Shown: piece after piece, positions 34,346-46,266 of the stretch
Layout of the letters: every line of letters begins with the position of its first letter
Numbering within the stretch: position 1 is the stretch's first letter
NCBI GenBank assembly: GCA_964030475.1
Contig: CAXIPT010000034.1
Coordinates: 1-64,000 of the forward strand
Reading direction: 5' to 3'
Length of the DNA: 64,000 nt
From: Tethya wilhelma
Lineage: Eukaryota; Porifera; Demospongiae; Tethyida; Tethyidae
Translations under genes and position numbers: made by a program
The notes under the pieces: model-generated
Seen by the model: the letters and a program-made list of their open reading frames with translations, nothing else
The model's database searches: none
What the model was told of the DNA's origin: nothing

Positions 34346-37176
34346 TTAGATTGTACTTGGAGTGTATCTATCTGGAGATTTCCTTGACCTGGTGGATCGA
34401 TGTACAGCACCCTCGGCGGGTGGAGAATCGATTGATGGAGGTCTTTCATCAGGCGATATTGAAAAAGGCAGTACTTCTTCGTCTTCAGTGACAACAGTAT
34501 CGTCTTCATAGCGACGGCGAATCTGATCCAAGTGTCTTTTTGTCACTGAGCCTGATTCCAGTCTAGTCAGGTAGTTTCTTGGTCCTAAATGGTAGCCCTT
34601 AGCCACTTGTCACCACTACAAAAATTGCGATTATAAACTCTTTCTCCTGTTGCAAACTGTCCCACGTTCTGAGGCACAGATCCTTTTTGCTGTTTCTCCT
34701 CAACTCTCTTGTGTAGGTCGGGCAGTAACAAGTCCATTGCAGTTCTCGGCTTCCGGCCCATCAACAATTCAGCTGGGGTGACTCCTGTTGTAGAATGAGG
34801 TGTATTGCGATATTTAAACAATGTTCTAGCTACTCTCAGTTCAAAATCCCCCTGTTGATACTTCGTGAGAACAGACTTCATCACCTGTACTGCTCTCTCT
34901 GCTAACCTGGGTGGTAAGGAGCTGTAGTTTGATGTCGAATGCCATTCTTCCGCACAAATGCTTGGAATTCTTCAGAAGTGAAAGACGTTCCATTGTCGGA
35001 CACTAACAGTTCTGGCAATCCATGGCATGCGATCATGTTCCTTAAAGCTTTGATGGTTACTGAGGAACTGGTGGACGAAACTGGAACTGCTTCTATCCAC
35101 TTTGAGTGTGCATCAATAGCCAATAACACTGTTTTCCCTTCAAATGGTCCAAAATGATCGATATGAACTGGTCGCTGTGGCCACTCCCAAGGGTGCACTA
35201 GAGCTTCACTAGGGTTCCGTTGGTTAACTTGGCAGGTGTGGCAGTTCTGAACTCTGCCCATGATGTCTGCATCAATGCCTGGCCACCAAACTACTTGTCT
35301 AGCCAACATCTTCATCTTGGACACTCCAGGATGTCCATCGTGTAACAGTTCCAAAACAGACTCTCTTCCCAGAGAAGGTATCACGACACGATTTCCCCAC
35401 AATACACATTCCTCCTGTATGCTGAGCTCATCCTTCCTCCGTCGATATGATTCCAAATTATCTTCTGCTGTGTCATTCCAGCCTTTGTGGGTGAATGTTC
35501 GGACTCTAGATAGAACAGGATCTCTGTCAGTCCACTTCCTTATCTGGACAGCTGTAATGGGTGCAGTCTGTAGTGTTTCCATTAATAACACCAACTCTCC
35601 TGGAGTTGTAGAGGGCTCTGACTCAGTTTACCGGCTCAACCCATCTGCGTTGGCCAGTTTCTCTCCTGGTCTGTGGGAAATATGATACTGATATGCACTT
35701 AACATTAAAGCCCACCTCTGTAATCTTGCTGAGGCCATGGTAGGGGTTGCCTTATGCTCATTTAAGATGTACTGCAAGGGTTTGTGGTCTGACACGATGT
35801 CAAACCTCTTTCCAAAGAGATACTGATGAAATAGCTGGACTCCAAACTTTATTGCCAGAGCTTCTTTGTCCAACTGCGAATACCGTCGTTCTGCATCGCT
35901 CAAGCTCCTGGAAGGATATGCCACTGGTTGTTCTGTGCCATCCCCTCGTACATGGGACAGCACTGCTCCCACCCCATAAAGTGATGCATCTGTTGCCAAT
36001 GTGAGTTGCTTCTCTGGGTCATAATGAGCCAACACGGGTGCCTGTGAGAGCTTCACCTTGACTGTCTTGAATGCCTTGTCCTCTGCTGGTCCCCATTTCC
36101 ATTGTGCTTTCTTCCTCAGCAAATGATATATAAAGTTGCCAAAATTGAGGAACTGTTTTCCACAAACTTGTTGTAATAATTCACCATTCCTAGAAATGAT
36201 CTGAGTTGCAACACGTTCTGTGGAACGGGTGCCTTTACGATGGCTTCAGTCTTGCTTTCCGATGTGTGTAACCCTTCTGCAGAAATTGTGTGGCCCAGGT
36301 AGTCCACCTTCTCCATCATGAATTTGCACTTTGTCACTTTCAAGGTAAAATCGGCTTCTTCCAGTCTAGTGAGCACCATGTCCAGGTTGTGTAGATGCTC
36401 GTCTTCGGTTCTTCCTGACACCAAGATATCACCTACAAACACCACTGCTGAAGGAATGTCTCTTAGCAAACTTTCCATTGCCCTTTGAAAGATGGCTGGT
36501 GCTGAGTGTACTCCAAATGGTAAACGATTGTATTGGAACAACCCTTTGTGGGTGTTAATGGTGACTACTTTCTTCGATTCCTCATCTAATGGAATTTGCT
36601 GGTATGCGTGAGCTATGTCCAGTTTAGTGAAGTGTCTCCCTTGGCAAACAGATCTTCCACACGAGGTACTGGGTATGTGTCCGGTTCAGATGCTGTCAAC
36701 TTGTAGTCGCCACATATCCTCACGCTTCCATCCGGTTTTACCACTGGAACTATGGGTGCTGCCCATTCTGAGTGTTGCACTGGAGTGATAATTCCCTCCT
36801 TCTCTAGCCGAGACAACTCTTGTTCCACTTTAGGTCGTAATGAGTACGGTACTTGTCTCGCATTGCAGAATACTGGTTTGGCAGTTTGGTCAACATGAAT
36901 GGAGGCTTCAATGTCCTTTGCTTTTCCCAGTTCAGTTCGAAACACTTGTTTGTGTTTGTCCAACACTTCTTCCAAGGTCATGGCCGAAGATACATGGTTG
37001 ATCTGTAACTTCTTCCAATTCAATTTGATTGATCCCAGCCAATCTTGTCCAAAGAGACTTGGTCCGTTTCCCTTCACCACTAACAGTGAACAAGAGGTCT
37101 GCTGGGTTTCATACTGGACTTCCACATCAATTGATCTGATCAACCAAAATTGGTGGTCGACTACTGTCTCCCACAT
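34346..37176 (-). pseudogene. Ty3/gypsy pol (protease core deleted, RT, RNase H, integrase)
   Basis: Frames in order are these. The C-terminal edge of the protease is present (LFGQDWL, about 37040), but the segment that should carry the active-site DTG is missing between PPILVDQI and VEVQYE. Reverse transcriptase follows from KEGIITP to LGMVNYYNKF; at the catalytic tetrad (about 36430) it reads FVGD, with the first Asp replaced. RNase H has TDAS, KEAL and SDHKPL. Integrase has an H..H..C..C finger (35300-35390), the first Asp in HIDHFG, then SDNG. A distal region with RNTPHSTTG ends at 34346. Frameshifts lie near 36610, 36130, 34900 and 34590. It cannot be functional as read. Confidence 0.85.
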
Positions 37177-38008
37177 GGTTTAGCATTGAATCATCACTGT
37201 CCGAAGTTTGTGACTCTGTGTGATCGACCCTGAGGCTGTTTGTTGTTCTGGACTTCTTTGCCAATTGCTTGGCTTTCGTCAGACAGGCTTTGGCGATGTG
37301 GCCTTTCTTTTTGCAAAAATGACAAATGGCTTCCCTGAACTTACAGTCTGCTGCCCTGTGCTTGCCCCCACAGTGGTGACACCCTCTCTGTCTGCTTTGT
37401 GTGTCTTGTGGTTCCTGCGATGCTGACAGAGATCTGGGGCGGTTGCCGACAGCGTGCACTTTTTGCACCTGTGCATTAGCAGCGCTGGTTTGTTGTATCG
37501 ACTTTGAGTTCTTTTCTGCAGCCTCATTAGCCCTGGCAAGGTCCAAGGCCTTCTCATAAGTGAGCTTGTCAATGGCCAAAAGTTGTTGCCGCAGCCCCTC
37601 TTTTCTCAGTCTGCAAACAAATCTGTCCCGCAAGGCGGTTGCTAGCCCCTCTCCGAAATTGCAGTGGTTTGCCAGAGATCGTAGAGCTGCATCGTACTCT
37701 GCTATTGACTCCCCTGTAGCTTGAGCTCTCTGGTAGAACTTGAAACGCTCTGCTATTTCCACTCTCTTCGGTTCAAAGTGGTTTAGTAGGGTTGTCTTGA
37801 CTGTTTCATATGACTTCTCCAGTGGAGAATCAGGAGCCATGAGGTCGCTCAGTTTTGCAAATGTTTCTTGGCCGATGCTGCTTAAAATGTTTGTTTGCTG
37901 TGCTTCTTCTATTTTGTTAGCTGTGAAGTATGCTTTCACCTGCTCCAAAAATAGTTTCATGGAGCCTGCACTGGGATTAAACTCCTTGATGCGACCAAAT
38001 GTACTCAT
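37127..38008 (-). CDS. Ty3/gypsy gag
   Basis: An open frame of 293 codons starts at MSTFGRIKEF. It contains a capsid-like helical region and two zinc knuckles of the form CxxCxxxxHxxxxC, namely CHHCGGKHRAADC and CHFCKKKGHIAKAC (near 37290-37380). Gag assembles the retrotransposon particle and binds its RNA. The frame runs into the protease region, where it ends shortly after PPILVDQI. Confidence 0.85.
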   Translation of the reverse strand: MSTFGRIKEFNPSAGSMKLFLEQVKAYFTANKIEEAQQTNILSSIGQETFAKLSDLMAPDSPLEKSYETVKTTLLNHFEPKRVEIAERFKFYQRAQATGESIAEYDAALRSLANHCNFGEGLATALRDRFVCRLRKEGLRQQLLAIDKLTYEKALDLARANEAAEKNSKSIQQTSAANAQVQKVHAVGNRPRSLSASQEPQDTQSRQRGCHHCGGKHRAADCKFREAICHFCKKKGHIAKACLTKAKQLAKKSRTTNSLRVDHTESQTSDSDDSMLNHVGDSSRPPILVDQIN

Positions 38009-38659
38009 TGTTCCGAGGTGATTCAGTTTATCCTCGTCGCCACTTTTATAATTTCTCTAGCTAGAACTTCAATTCACTATAATTGGAAGAGTTTACTGTG
38101 AAAATATTTTCTTATTCTTACAGCATAGTTACCAGATGCATATATACAACTCAGATGATGAACACAACTCAACACACTCTCTTCATTGCATGATTTACAA
38201 ACTCTTCTAGACATTGTTTCGAATTGGTGTACTGTCAGTGCATGAACTGAATAATTTGCAACTTAACAGATCACTTGCGTCGAACTCACTCACAGCCAGC
38301 CACGCCTAGACCACACCATATGACCACACCTTCACAATTCGCATGGACATTTCAGTTCAAAATTCAATATTCAGTTTACTGCTGAGAACTCTCTGTACTG
38401 GTACTAGTCACAAGCAGATGAAAATGTGCAGCCAGAAGTCAAAAGCTAACTGGGACTACTACTTGTTCCTTTTACTAAAGCTAAGTCTCTCAATTGTTGT
38501 CTTTTTATAAGTGTTACTAGTAGAGTTGGCCCGCACTGATCATTGCTTTGGGCGGATGCCATGATCACAGTGGCGGGATATCCGTGGTGCCTTCAGATCT
38601 GCTAGCTAACTAATATTATGCCTAAATTTGGGAAAACCTAACCATGGCTATATACATTC

Positions 38660-39028
38660 TGGATCAAAAATTTGAAATAGTCTGGGTGGATTGTTCCTCT
38701 CAGGCTGAGCTAGTTGCATGACCACACTGAGGATGACATTGTTTAATTTCCTTGGTCTTCAATGAAGTAAAGGGATACTGCTACCACTAATGGCAGATCT
38801 AAACCAGATTGTTACCCAGAATTTTCAGTATGAATGCTTATTATTCATCTGCCAATAAGATCAAAATTTCAAATGGTCTAGGATTGTTCCTCCGAGCCTG
38901 AGCTAGTTGCATGATCACACTGAGGATGACATTGATTAATTTCCTTGGTCTTCAATGAAGTAAAGGGATACTGCTGCAACTAATGGCAGATCTAAGCCAG
39001 ATTGTTACCCAGGATATTCAGTATGAAT
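38660..39028. repeat. tandem duplication, period about 193 bp
   Basis: Two adjacent units share AGCTAGTTGCATGA, CACACTGAGGATGACATTG and AATTTCCTTGGTCTTCAATG, with a few differences. It is non-coding. It lies between the gypsy element and the family A cluster. Confidence 0.75.
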
Positions 39029-39032
39029 GCTA

Positions 39033-39502
39033 CTTATTTAACAAGTAAAAAAAACATTGGAAATGTAATGAGACACAGGAATGGCTAAATCGTAAAAAAA
39101 ACGCAAACAAGATGGAATGGCTGTTAGAGTGTGTGCAGAATTTTTCCTGTATGGGCTTCATTAAACAATCTCCTTATTGAGTCTCTCATTTTTCCCACAG
39201 GAAGAATTCCTTACACACTCTAACAGCCATCTTGTTTGCGTTCTTTTTACGATTTAGCCATTCCTGTGTCTCATTACATTTCTAATGTTTTTTTTACTTG
39301 TTTGTTCTCATTTTTCAATATTTCTACAAATTACATTTGAGTTGGTGTATGTAGCTAGCTACTGAGCTACTGAGTAGTCTGGTAAGCCAGACTCACTGCA
39401 TGAGCCAGCGGTGGGCTGCTGAGCTGGTACTTGAAGGCACAAGTTGTGTACCCTGAAGTGAAACACACATCTCAGTCTTAAGAGATGAATCAGGACTTTG
39501 AT
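39033..39502 (+). mobile_element. Family A foldback end plus short body fragment
   Basis: The foldback is at about 39033-39303 (GAACGC/GCGTTC), with one arm carrying a small deletion at CAGCCATCTTG. About 200 bp of body follow, up to the hairpin end of the next copy in opposite orientation. Confidence 0.75.
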
Positions 39503-40519
39503 TATTCCCAGCACGGTAGTACTGGGTACACAGGAATGGCACGGATGGCCCATTAGCGCAATACAAATATTCACGTGAATAACTCTGCAAAAACTGAGCG
39601 CTTAGCACTAAAAGGGTTCTTAAGCTACTATTTAGCTCTTTCTCTTTCTAATGAGCCCAAAAACATGGCCTAAAAACATCGCTAAAGTAACAAACACAAA
39701 CATGCCAATCCTCCATCTTCTTATTCTTCTTCTTCTTCTATCTTGGCTCAACTTTTCTCAGAGACTATTCACTTTCAGAAGCTGATTCTTGAACAAACGA
39801 ACTTGGTTTCTTCCAGGACAGTCGCTTTTGTCATCGGTTTTTAGCGCCTCTCATTGAGTAGCTAGATACAAGGCGAAAAGCGCCTCCTCCATATGGCTGC
39901 CATTAATTTCTACACTCATGCATAAGTCATTAGCTTCTAGAAAATTCGAATGGACGACCCTTTCCACATACAAAAGTGTGCATTATTTGGAATTAAATGC
40001 AAGTTGCCTGGAACTATTTTGTGATACCTGGATGCTTTTGCTCTTCTAAAGAGATGAATCAGGACTTTGATTATCATTCCTGCCTCAAAATGACTGAGAT
40101 GTGTGTTTCACTTCAGTATCAAGCAGGCTATACAACTTGTGACTTCAAGCGGTACCAGCTCAGCAGCCCGCCGCTGGCTCATTGAGTCTGGCTTGCCAGA
40201 CTACTAGCTCAGTAGCTAGCTACACACACCAACTCAAATGTAATTATGGAAAAATGAGAACAAACAAGTAAAAAAAAAAATTGGAAATGTAATGAGACAC
40301 AGGAATGGTAAAAAGAACGCAAACAAGATGGAATGGCTGTTAGAGTGTGTAAGGAATTCTTACTGTGGGCAAAATGAGAGACTCAATAAGGAGACTGTTA
40401 AATGCAGCCCATACAGGAAGAATCCTGCACACACTCTAACAGCCATTCCATCTTGTTTGTGTTCTTTTTATGATTCAGCCATTCCTGTGTCTCATTACAT
40501 TTCCAATGTTTTTTTACTT
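39503..40519 (-). mobile_element. Family A element, complete copy
   Basis: The hairpin end is CCCAGCACGGTAGTACTGGG at 39507-39526 (one base differs and breaks a stem pair). The body is followed by a foldback at about 40267-40519 with GAACGC/GCGTTC arms. The left arm has lost CTAAATC. It is adjacent to another copy on each side. Confidence 0.75.
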
Positions 40520-41600
40520 GTACAAATATAGGAATGGCCAAATCGTAAAAAGTAAGCAAACAAGGTAGGATTGTTTGTTAGATCGAGCGTTTTCATGTCA
40601 CAGTGCACATATATGTTTATATCCCTACTGAGCTCAATGACATTGTAGACACACGAATGAACTTGCTTAATCTAACAACCATTCCTATCTTGTTTGCTCA
40701 CTTTTTTTACAATTTGGCCATTCCTATGTTAGTATTACATTTTTAATGTTCTTTGTACTTGTTTGTTCTATTTTTTGAATAATTGTAGGTGGAATTTAGT
40801 CTTTAGCTTGAGCAGAGAACTTGCCAACAGCCCTCAGTACGGGAATACCTCAGCCTGTACAAGTCACAGACATGCCTTGCAGACAGCTGAAACTCTAAAA
40901 TCTCAAGCTGAAAACGTGATTTGTGTCAATTATATGTTTGTCTTATTAGCTATAGACAAAACTTCCCTACTNGTACTGATGATGATCTTACAAAATTTAC
41001 TTGCTTTGCTCATCTTCTTATAATGACAACTATGTAACAAAGTATTCTATTCACTGACCCTGGTTACAGAGACTTCAGCACAACCAGTAAAACAACGAAT
41101 ACTCGGATTCCAAATAACGCACACTTGTCTAACTGGAAAAGGGTCGTCAACTTGATTTCCAAGGTAGCTACTGAATTATTAATGAGTATAGAAATGAATG
41201 GCTGCCATACGGAGAAGGCGCTTTTCGTCTTGTATCTCAGCTAGAGAGGCGAATAACCAATACAAAAAGCACGTAAAGACAAAGAAACCAAGTTTATTCG
41301 TTCAAGAATCAGCTTCTGAAAGTGAGCGGTCTGTGAGAAAAGTCGTTCCAAGATAGAAGAAGAAGAAGAAGATGGAGAAAATTGGAGGTTTGGCATGTTT
41401 GTGTTTGTTACTTTAGTGATGGTTTTAGGCTATGTTTTTAGGCTCAATAGAAAGAGAAAAGGCTAAATAGTAGCTTAAGAAGCCTTTTAGTGCCAAGCGC
41501 TCAGTTTTTGCAGAGTTATTCGGATTCGCGTGAATATTTGTATTGCGCTAATGGGCCATCCGTGCCATTCCTATGTACCCAGTACTACCGTACTGGGAAT
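40520..41600 (+). mobile_element. Family A element, outer left arm shortened
   Basis: The left arm begins directly at ATAGGAATGGCC, missing about 40 outer bases; the right arm of the foldback retains them. A gap N lies in the body at 40972. The hairpin end is at 41578-41597. Confidence 0.75.
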
Positions 41601-41624
41601 AGTGGTCATGTATACCTGTGGTAA

Positions 41625-42030
41625 TTTGCTGGTAAAAAAAGCCTAACATACAGGAGGGTCAAATACGCTAGGATATAGCCGCACGTATAAAGCTTTTTTT
41701 CCAGCATTACCAGCAACGCTTACAAAAGCGATGCTATGGCTATATAGCCTAACTATCCCTGCACCTACGTAGCAAGTTTTAAGCTTATCCTCGGAAGGGT
41801 TGTAGAAAAAACGTCGATCTAAAGTTGCCCATCGTGATCACGAAGATCGTGACCGTTAGTCGCTCAACGACGAGTAGCGCCACGCCTTACTAGCAGTTCT
41901 AAGTCTGACTTGATATTTTAGTAGAGTAGTCCCTTACCTATTCGCATATAAAGTTTAAAGTTCAGGGCTAATTGCTTAGCTTGCAAAATAGTCGCTAGTG
42001 CAGCCTTGACGCGCAATTTTGCGGGATTCA
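41625..42030. repeat. diverged relative of the TTAA-flanked repeat (family P)
   Basis: Scattered segments match the family at 59986-60593, including TTGATATTTTAGTAGAG, a GTGATCACGAAGATCGTGAC block, and CCCTGCACCT. Divergence is high. It ends next to the TIR element at 42051. Confidence 0.5.
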
Positions 42031-42239
42031 CTTTGTTCACCTATCTTGAGGGGTTATTGCAAAACACGGCCTTGTGGCCTTATGGCCTTATGGCCATATG
42101 CATTGGCTCTTGGCTTTGTGGCCTTAGGTATTTGCCCTTATATGGAACTAAAATATAAATACTAACAATAGTCAATGATAGGAAAATAAACAATCAAAGC
42201 AAGGAGGTTGATGTAACTACCTAATATTGCTAGTATATA

Positions 42240-43245
42240 CAAGTACAAAAAACATTAGAAATGGAATGTAAACATAGGAATGGCCAAATCGTAAAAAAGT
42301 GAGCAAACAAGAGAGGAATGCTGGTCAGATTGAGCGAGGAGTTCATTTCACTGTGTCACCTATGTTCATATCTACTGAGCTCAATGACATTGTAGACACA
42401 GAAATGAACTCGCTCAATCTGACCAGCATTCCTCTCTTGTTTGCTCACTTTTTTACGATTTGGCCATTCCTATGTTTACATTCCATTTCTAATGTTTTTT
42501 GTACTTGTTTGTTCTATTTTTTTTGAAATAATTGTTTATAACATCAGTATAATACAGTTTTTAGCCTAAGCCGGCAGAGAACTTGATCCCGGCTACAGTA
42601 CAGTCATCTACCTTTTACACAGCTGAAACACTGAAATCCCAAGTTGAATCTGATATATATGTGTCTTGTTAGCTATAGATAACTTCCCTACTGAAGAACT
42701 GAGCACAGAGAACGAGAAAATAGGACAGAGCTTGGAGTACTACTTGTGACGGGCATCTTGCAATAAATTCCAAATAACGCACACTTGAATATGGAAAGGG
42801 TCGTTAAGCTAGCTAGCTTATGAATAATTTATGGTTTACAAAATAATGGCTGCCATATAGAGAAAGCGCTTTTCGTCTTGTATTGTGCCACTCGACGAGT
42901 GACACAGAAAACCAATGCCTAAAGCGAATGAAGACCAACATACCAAGTTTATTCGTTCAAGAATTAGCTTCTATAAGTGTACAGTCTTCGAGAAAAGCTG
43001 TGACATAACAGAAGAAGAAGAAGATGGAGAAAACTGGAGGTTTGGCATATTTTAGTTAGATATTTTAGCGATGGTTTTAGGCCATGTTTTTGGGCTTGTT
43101 AGAAAGAGAATGAACTAAATAGTAGCTTGAGAAGCCTTTTAGTGCCAAGCGCCTGGTTTTTGCAGTTATTCGCGTAAATATTTGTATTGCGCTAATGGGC
43201 CATCCGTGCCATTCCTATGTACCCAGTACTACCGTACTAGGAATA
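42240..43245 (+). mobile_element. Family A element nested in the MULE-like element
   Basis: The foldback is at 42240-42507 with GTGAGC/GCTCAC arms. The terminal hairpin at 43222-43241 has one stem mismatch (TACTAGG). ATATA occurs on both sides. This copy is younger than the MULE-like element around it. Confidence 0.8.
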
Positions 43246-43259
43246 TATAAGGATGACAA

Positions 43260-43752
43260 TGAAAGAAGTGAAAACCATTAACTGTGTGAATGTTACTCTT
43301 GATAGTGGTAGTTGCAGTACAACCTGAGCTCGAGCAGTACACCGCAGCATGCTCATTACCAACTATTGATTTATCCTTATCTCATGAAACCATAATGTCA
43401 AAACTGAAGCAACTTTTTTGGAATCACTTTGTTAATCATTTCAATGATGAGGATCTGTGTTCTTTCCATATTTGTTGCCCCTGCAGTAAATGCTCCATCT
43501 TACCTACCAAACAATTATCATCCTAAATTATTATTTTTCTCATGCACTTTCTGATCCATTCAACTGTTTCACTTATGCAACAAATGAACTCAGATACTAT
43601 GTTTTATAATTTTATGTTTGTCATGGCTGCTATTTTATAGTTGTCCATCAGCATGTATCACTTCGTTCACTGTATCAAATCCCTCTCCTTTGTACTTATA
43701 TATGTCCACATGCTGTAAAGCAATATTAAATAATAATAATAATAATAATAAT
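43260..43752 (+). pseudogene. LINE reverse-transcriptase C-terminus with (AAT)n tail
   Basis: The frame at 43290-43526 ends KLKQLFWNHFVNHF and CSFHICCPCSKC, like the extreme C-terminus of some invertebrate non-LTR retrotransposon polyproteins. About 200 bp of untranslated sequence and an (AAT)n tract (about 43727-43752) follow, as expected for a 5'-truncated LINE. The family is inferred from this short motif only. Confidence 0.45.
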
Positions 43753-44809
43753 GCAGCTTTGGTGTTCACTTTGTAGATAGTGGCATGGTTGTGGGACTGG
43801 CTGTATCTTGTGTTTTGACTATTAATAATAATATTCTGTCAATGGTTTTGGCATATAGATGATCCTTTTTTGACTATCAATGATCCATTTCACTGATGTC
43901 AGATTCATCAGTCATCAGTGGAAAAGTCTATATTAGCTTTCTGCCAGGTCGATTGGCAGATGCAATCAGTGCTAACTTCCTCCTGGGTGCTTTTTTCATT
44001 CCTGTACGTCTTTATGTGTCATCAGTGAGATTATCGTGACCACCAAAGTTAGTAGGAACTGAATTTGTGCTCACTCAGAACAACTTTGGGGCTCGTTATG
44101 GCATGATGCCATAACGAGTCCAAGACAATGAAGCATAGATAGCTAATTCATCATATAATGGTTGAAGACTCCATCATCAGTCCGGCCTGATACTGACTCA
44201 TTCGTTCAGCTGTTACCTTCTCTTGAGTCTTCTTTCTTGACTTTTAGCCGGAAAGTAACTATTTTTAGCATAATAAATTTCCATATTTAAGGCCATAAGG
44301 CCATACAGCCAACAGCCATAGGGCCACTTTATGCAATAACCCTATCTTGAGTCCAGGTCACGTGACTAGACTAGTCTACTGTTCATATAAATGGAGGGGA
44401 ATATTAGAATACGTGAATGTAAACAAAAATTATGATCCATGTGGAGCTTGTAAACAATAGACAAAACATAGAAAAGGAAACAAGTGAGTTTAATACATGT
44501 GGTACCCGTGTTTAGAAATCAAACGTTATTCCGCTTTACGCAAAGCCAGATAATTGAGTTTAAAGGTTAACATTTTTTCCCCAGGCTATTCTTGAAAANA
44601 TTTTTATGCCGATAAATATTTTGTATTGTGTCTATGGGACAGTCGGCCCATTCCTACTATACGTACTACTGTACGTATGATAGTGCTCATGCATTATGTA
44701 TACGTACCTGTGACAATGATTAGAGTACAAGGTCAAAGGTGAGAGACTGGGAACGAGGCTGTCGACCCCTTACCATAAAAACCTCGTCATTTTTATGAAA
44801 TTTTTAGCG

Positions 44810-45780
44810 CATCGCAGTAAAAAAATCGCAAAATCCCTTAGTAGATATTTAGCTAAAATTGCTTATAAAAAATCCATTAGCTGCGCATGGCAAAATCGCT
44901 TAGCAGCACGTGACAAAATCGCTTACTCAGCGCCATTAAGGACTGGGCCCATTAGGAAATGGGTAAAAAAATTGCAATGTTCTAAGTTCCTTTAGCTAAG
45001 TGCTAACTTAGCAAATAATAGATCATCATCCTTACCTAACATGTAGATAAAATTCCAAAACCTCAAGTTGAATATTCATTAAAAAAATTAAGTTTTGAGC
45101 TTCACCCCTAATTAATGAATAATTAATTAGGCGGATATGAAAGGCTGTTGCTATGGTAACGATATTATTATCAACTGAATCGGAATATTCTAAACTTGAT
45201 TTTCACAGGATAGATTTTTAATATCTCGTTGCTAAGGTGAGTTACGGCTGTTTATATGATTTCGGCTGGTGTGCATTTAATAGAAAACATTCCGTATCTC
45301 ACCATGGCAACGAGATATAAAAAATCTACTCTGTCAAAATTGGTTTTGAAACGTTCCGATTCAGATGATAATTGTTACCATAGCAACAGCCTTTAATATC
45401 CGCCTAATTAATTTATTAATAATATGAATATTAATGAGGTCACATGACTCCAAATTTTTTGGACAAAAACTTAATTAAGTAAGGAACATTATCCTAGCTT
45501 TCCATGGCAATAGCTAATTTGTTTTGAAAGTTATGTCGAATTCGAATAATTTTTTTACCTTAATTAGCTAGTAGGTATGACCCAGGCCTTAATAGCGCTG
45601 AGTAGCAGTTAGTTAAAAATCGCTTAGCAGCGCCGTGGCAAAATTGCTTAGCAGCACATGGCAAAATCGCTTAGCAGTTAGGTAAAAATCCATTAGCAGC
45701 GCAATGGAAAATCGCTTAGCAGTTATGTAAAAATCGCTTAGCAGTTAGTTAAAATCGCTTAGGGGTAATTGCTTAGTAGA
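44810..45780. repeat. minisatellite (AAAATCGCTTAGCAG units) split by a foldback
   Basis: Degenerate units around 15-21 bp occupy about 44810-44925 and 45603-45775. The two parts form one array interrupted by the foldback element at 44926-45602. Rejoining the flanks at the TA recreates an ordinary repeat unit. Confidence 0.8.
44926..45602. mobile_element. Family S foldback element with TA target duplication
   Basis: The ends read CTCAGCGCCATTAAGG and CCTTAATAGCGCTGAG, flanked by TA. Most of the length is an imperfect palindrome; for example GGCTGTTGCTATGGTAAC near 45155 pairs with its complement near 45380. No ORF. It is related to the copies at 53551 and 59384 by CTCAG ends and TTAAGG. Confidence 0.8.
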
Positions 45781-45959
45781 AATCGCAAAGGTCCTTCAGG
45801 GCCACCCTACGCACGTTTGCAAGTTTGGTGAAGAATTTTAGTGAAGATTCCGTCCAACATTAATGCAGCCGTGCCAGCGTGCTATTGAAGGTACGAACAC
45901 TTAGTACTAACTATTTTGACATGATCTATCGGAGGGATAATGGATTTTCAGCTCACTGG

Positions 45960-46266
45960 CAATGTTTAATTGGTTTTGACTTGTGGTGAGGCTCCAATAA
46001 GAATTGGAGTTGTAAAAAGCTTTTTCTGTCATGAAATCACTCTGCTTAGTAGTGACTCTCATGAAAAGTCGAAGAAAGTGAATCATATTTTTGCACGTGT
46101 TGAATGGTTTATGTACCATCCTCATAGAGACTATTTCCATTCCCCACTAATTATTGCAGCGGCTGTGTTTGAAGCTGACTCTGCAGCTATGCTGTCAGTA
46201 GAATTGCTGCTTGATGTGCAGTTTTACAAATTAAACTTAAGTTTGATTACGGAGAAGATTCTGTAA
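45960..46266 (+). pseudogene. possible EnSpm-type C-terminal fragment
   Basis: The frame contains IGVVKSFFCHEI and HIFARVEWFMYHPHRDYFHS, a pattern I associate with the region after the catalytic part of animal EnSpm-like transposases. It ends at a TAA at 46264-46266, followed by AT-rich sequence. No flanking exons were identified. Confidence 0.4.

Larger units (their letters stand above)
33996..38181 (-). mobile_element. Ty3/gypsy LTR retrotransposon (degenerate)
   Basis: Minus-strand order is LTR, primer-binding-type TGGCGACGAGGAT, gag, protease remnant, reverse transcriptase, RNase H, integrase, a purine tract GGAGGGAGGA, then LTR. The 3' LTR is about 33996-34333. The 5' LTR matches it only over 38044-38181 and diverges beyond, so it is truncated or recombined. 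The element lies immediately upstream of the EnSpm-like gene. No envelope gene is seen. Confidence 0.85.
42051..44342. mobile_element. MULE-like TIR element with 9-bp target duplication
   Basis: The TIR GGGTTATTGCA (inverted at 44332-44342) is flanked by TATCTTGAG at 42042-42050 and 44343-44351. Subterminal zones carry repeated GGCCTTATGGCC at the left and GGCCATAAGGCCATA at the right. A 9-bp duplication is typical of Mutator-like elements. No transposase is present. The interior holds a complete family A copy and a LINE tail. Confidence 0.8.

Noticed and set aside
35260..36004. Plus-strand ORFs across the gypsy pol
   Set aside because: They are antisense shadows of the minus-strand integrase and RNase H frames.
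38500..38600. hAT-like end at CAGTGGCGGGATATCC
   Set aside because: No partner end or duplication was found nearby; the match is too short.
43727..43752. (AAT)n tract as a stand-alone microsatellite
   Set aside because: Its position right after the LINE C-terminus and untranslated region makes a LINE tail the simpler explanation, though this depends on the weak LINE call.
45603..45775. CRISPR-like regularly spaced repeat
   Set aside because: Units are degenerate, 15-21 bp and contiguous without unique spacers, and the context is eukaryotic. It is a minisatellite.
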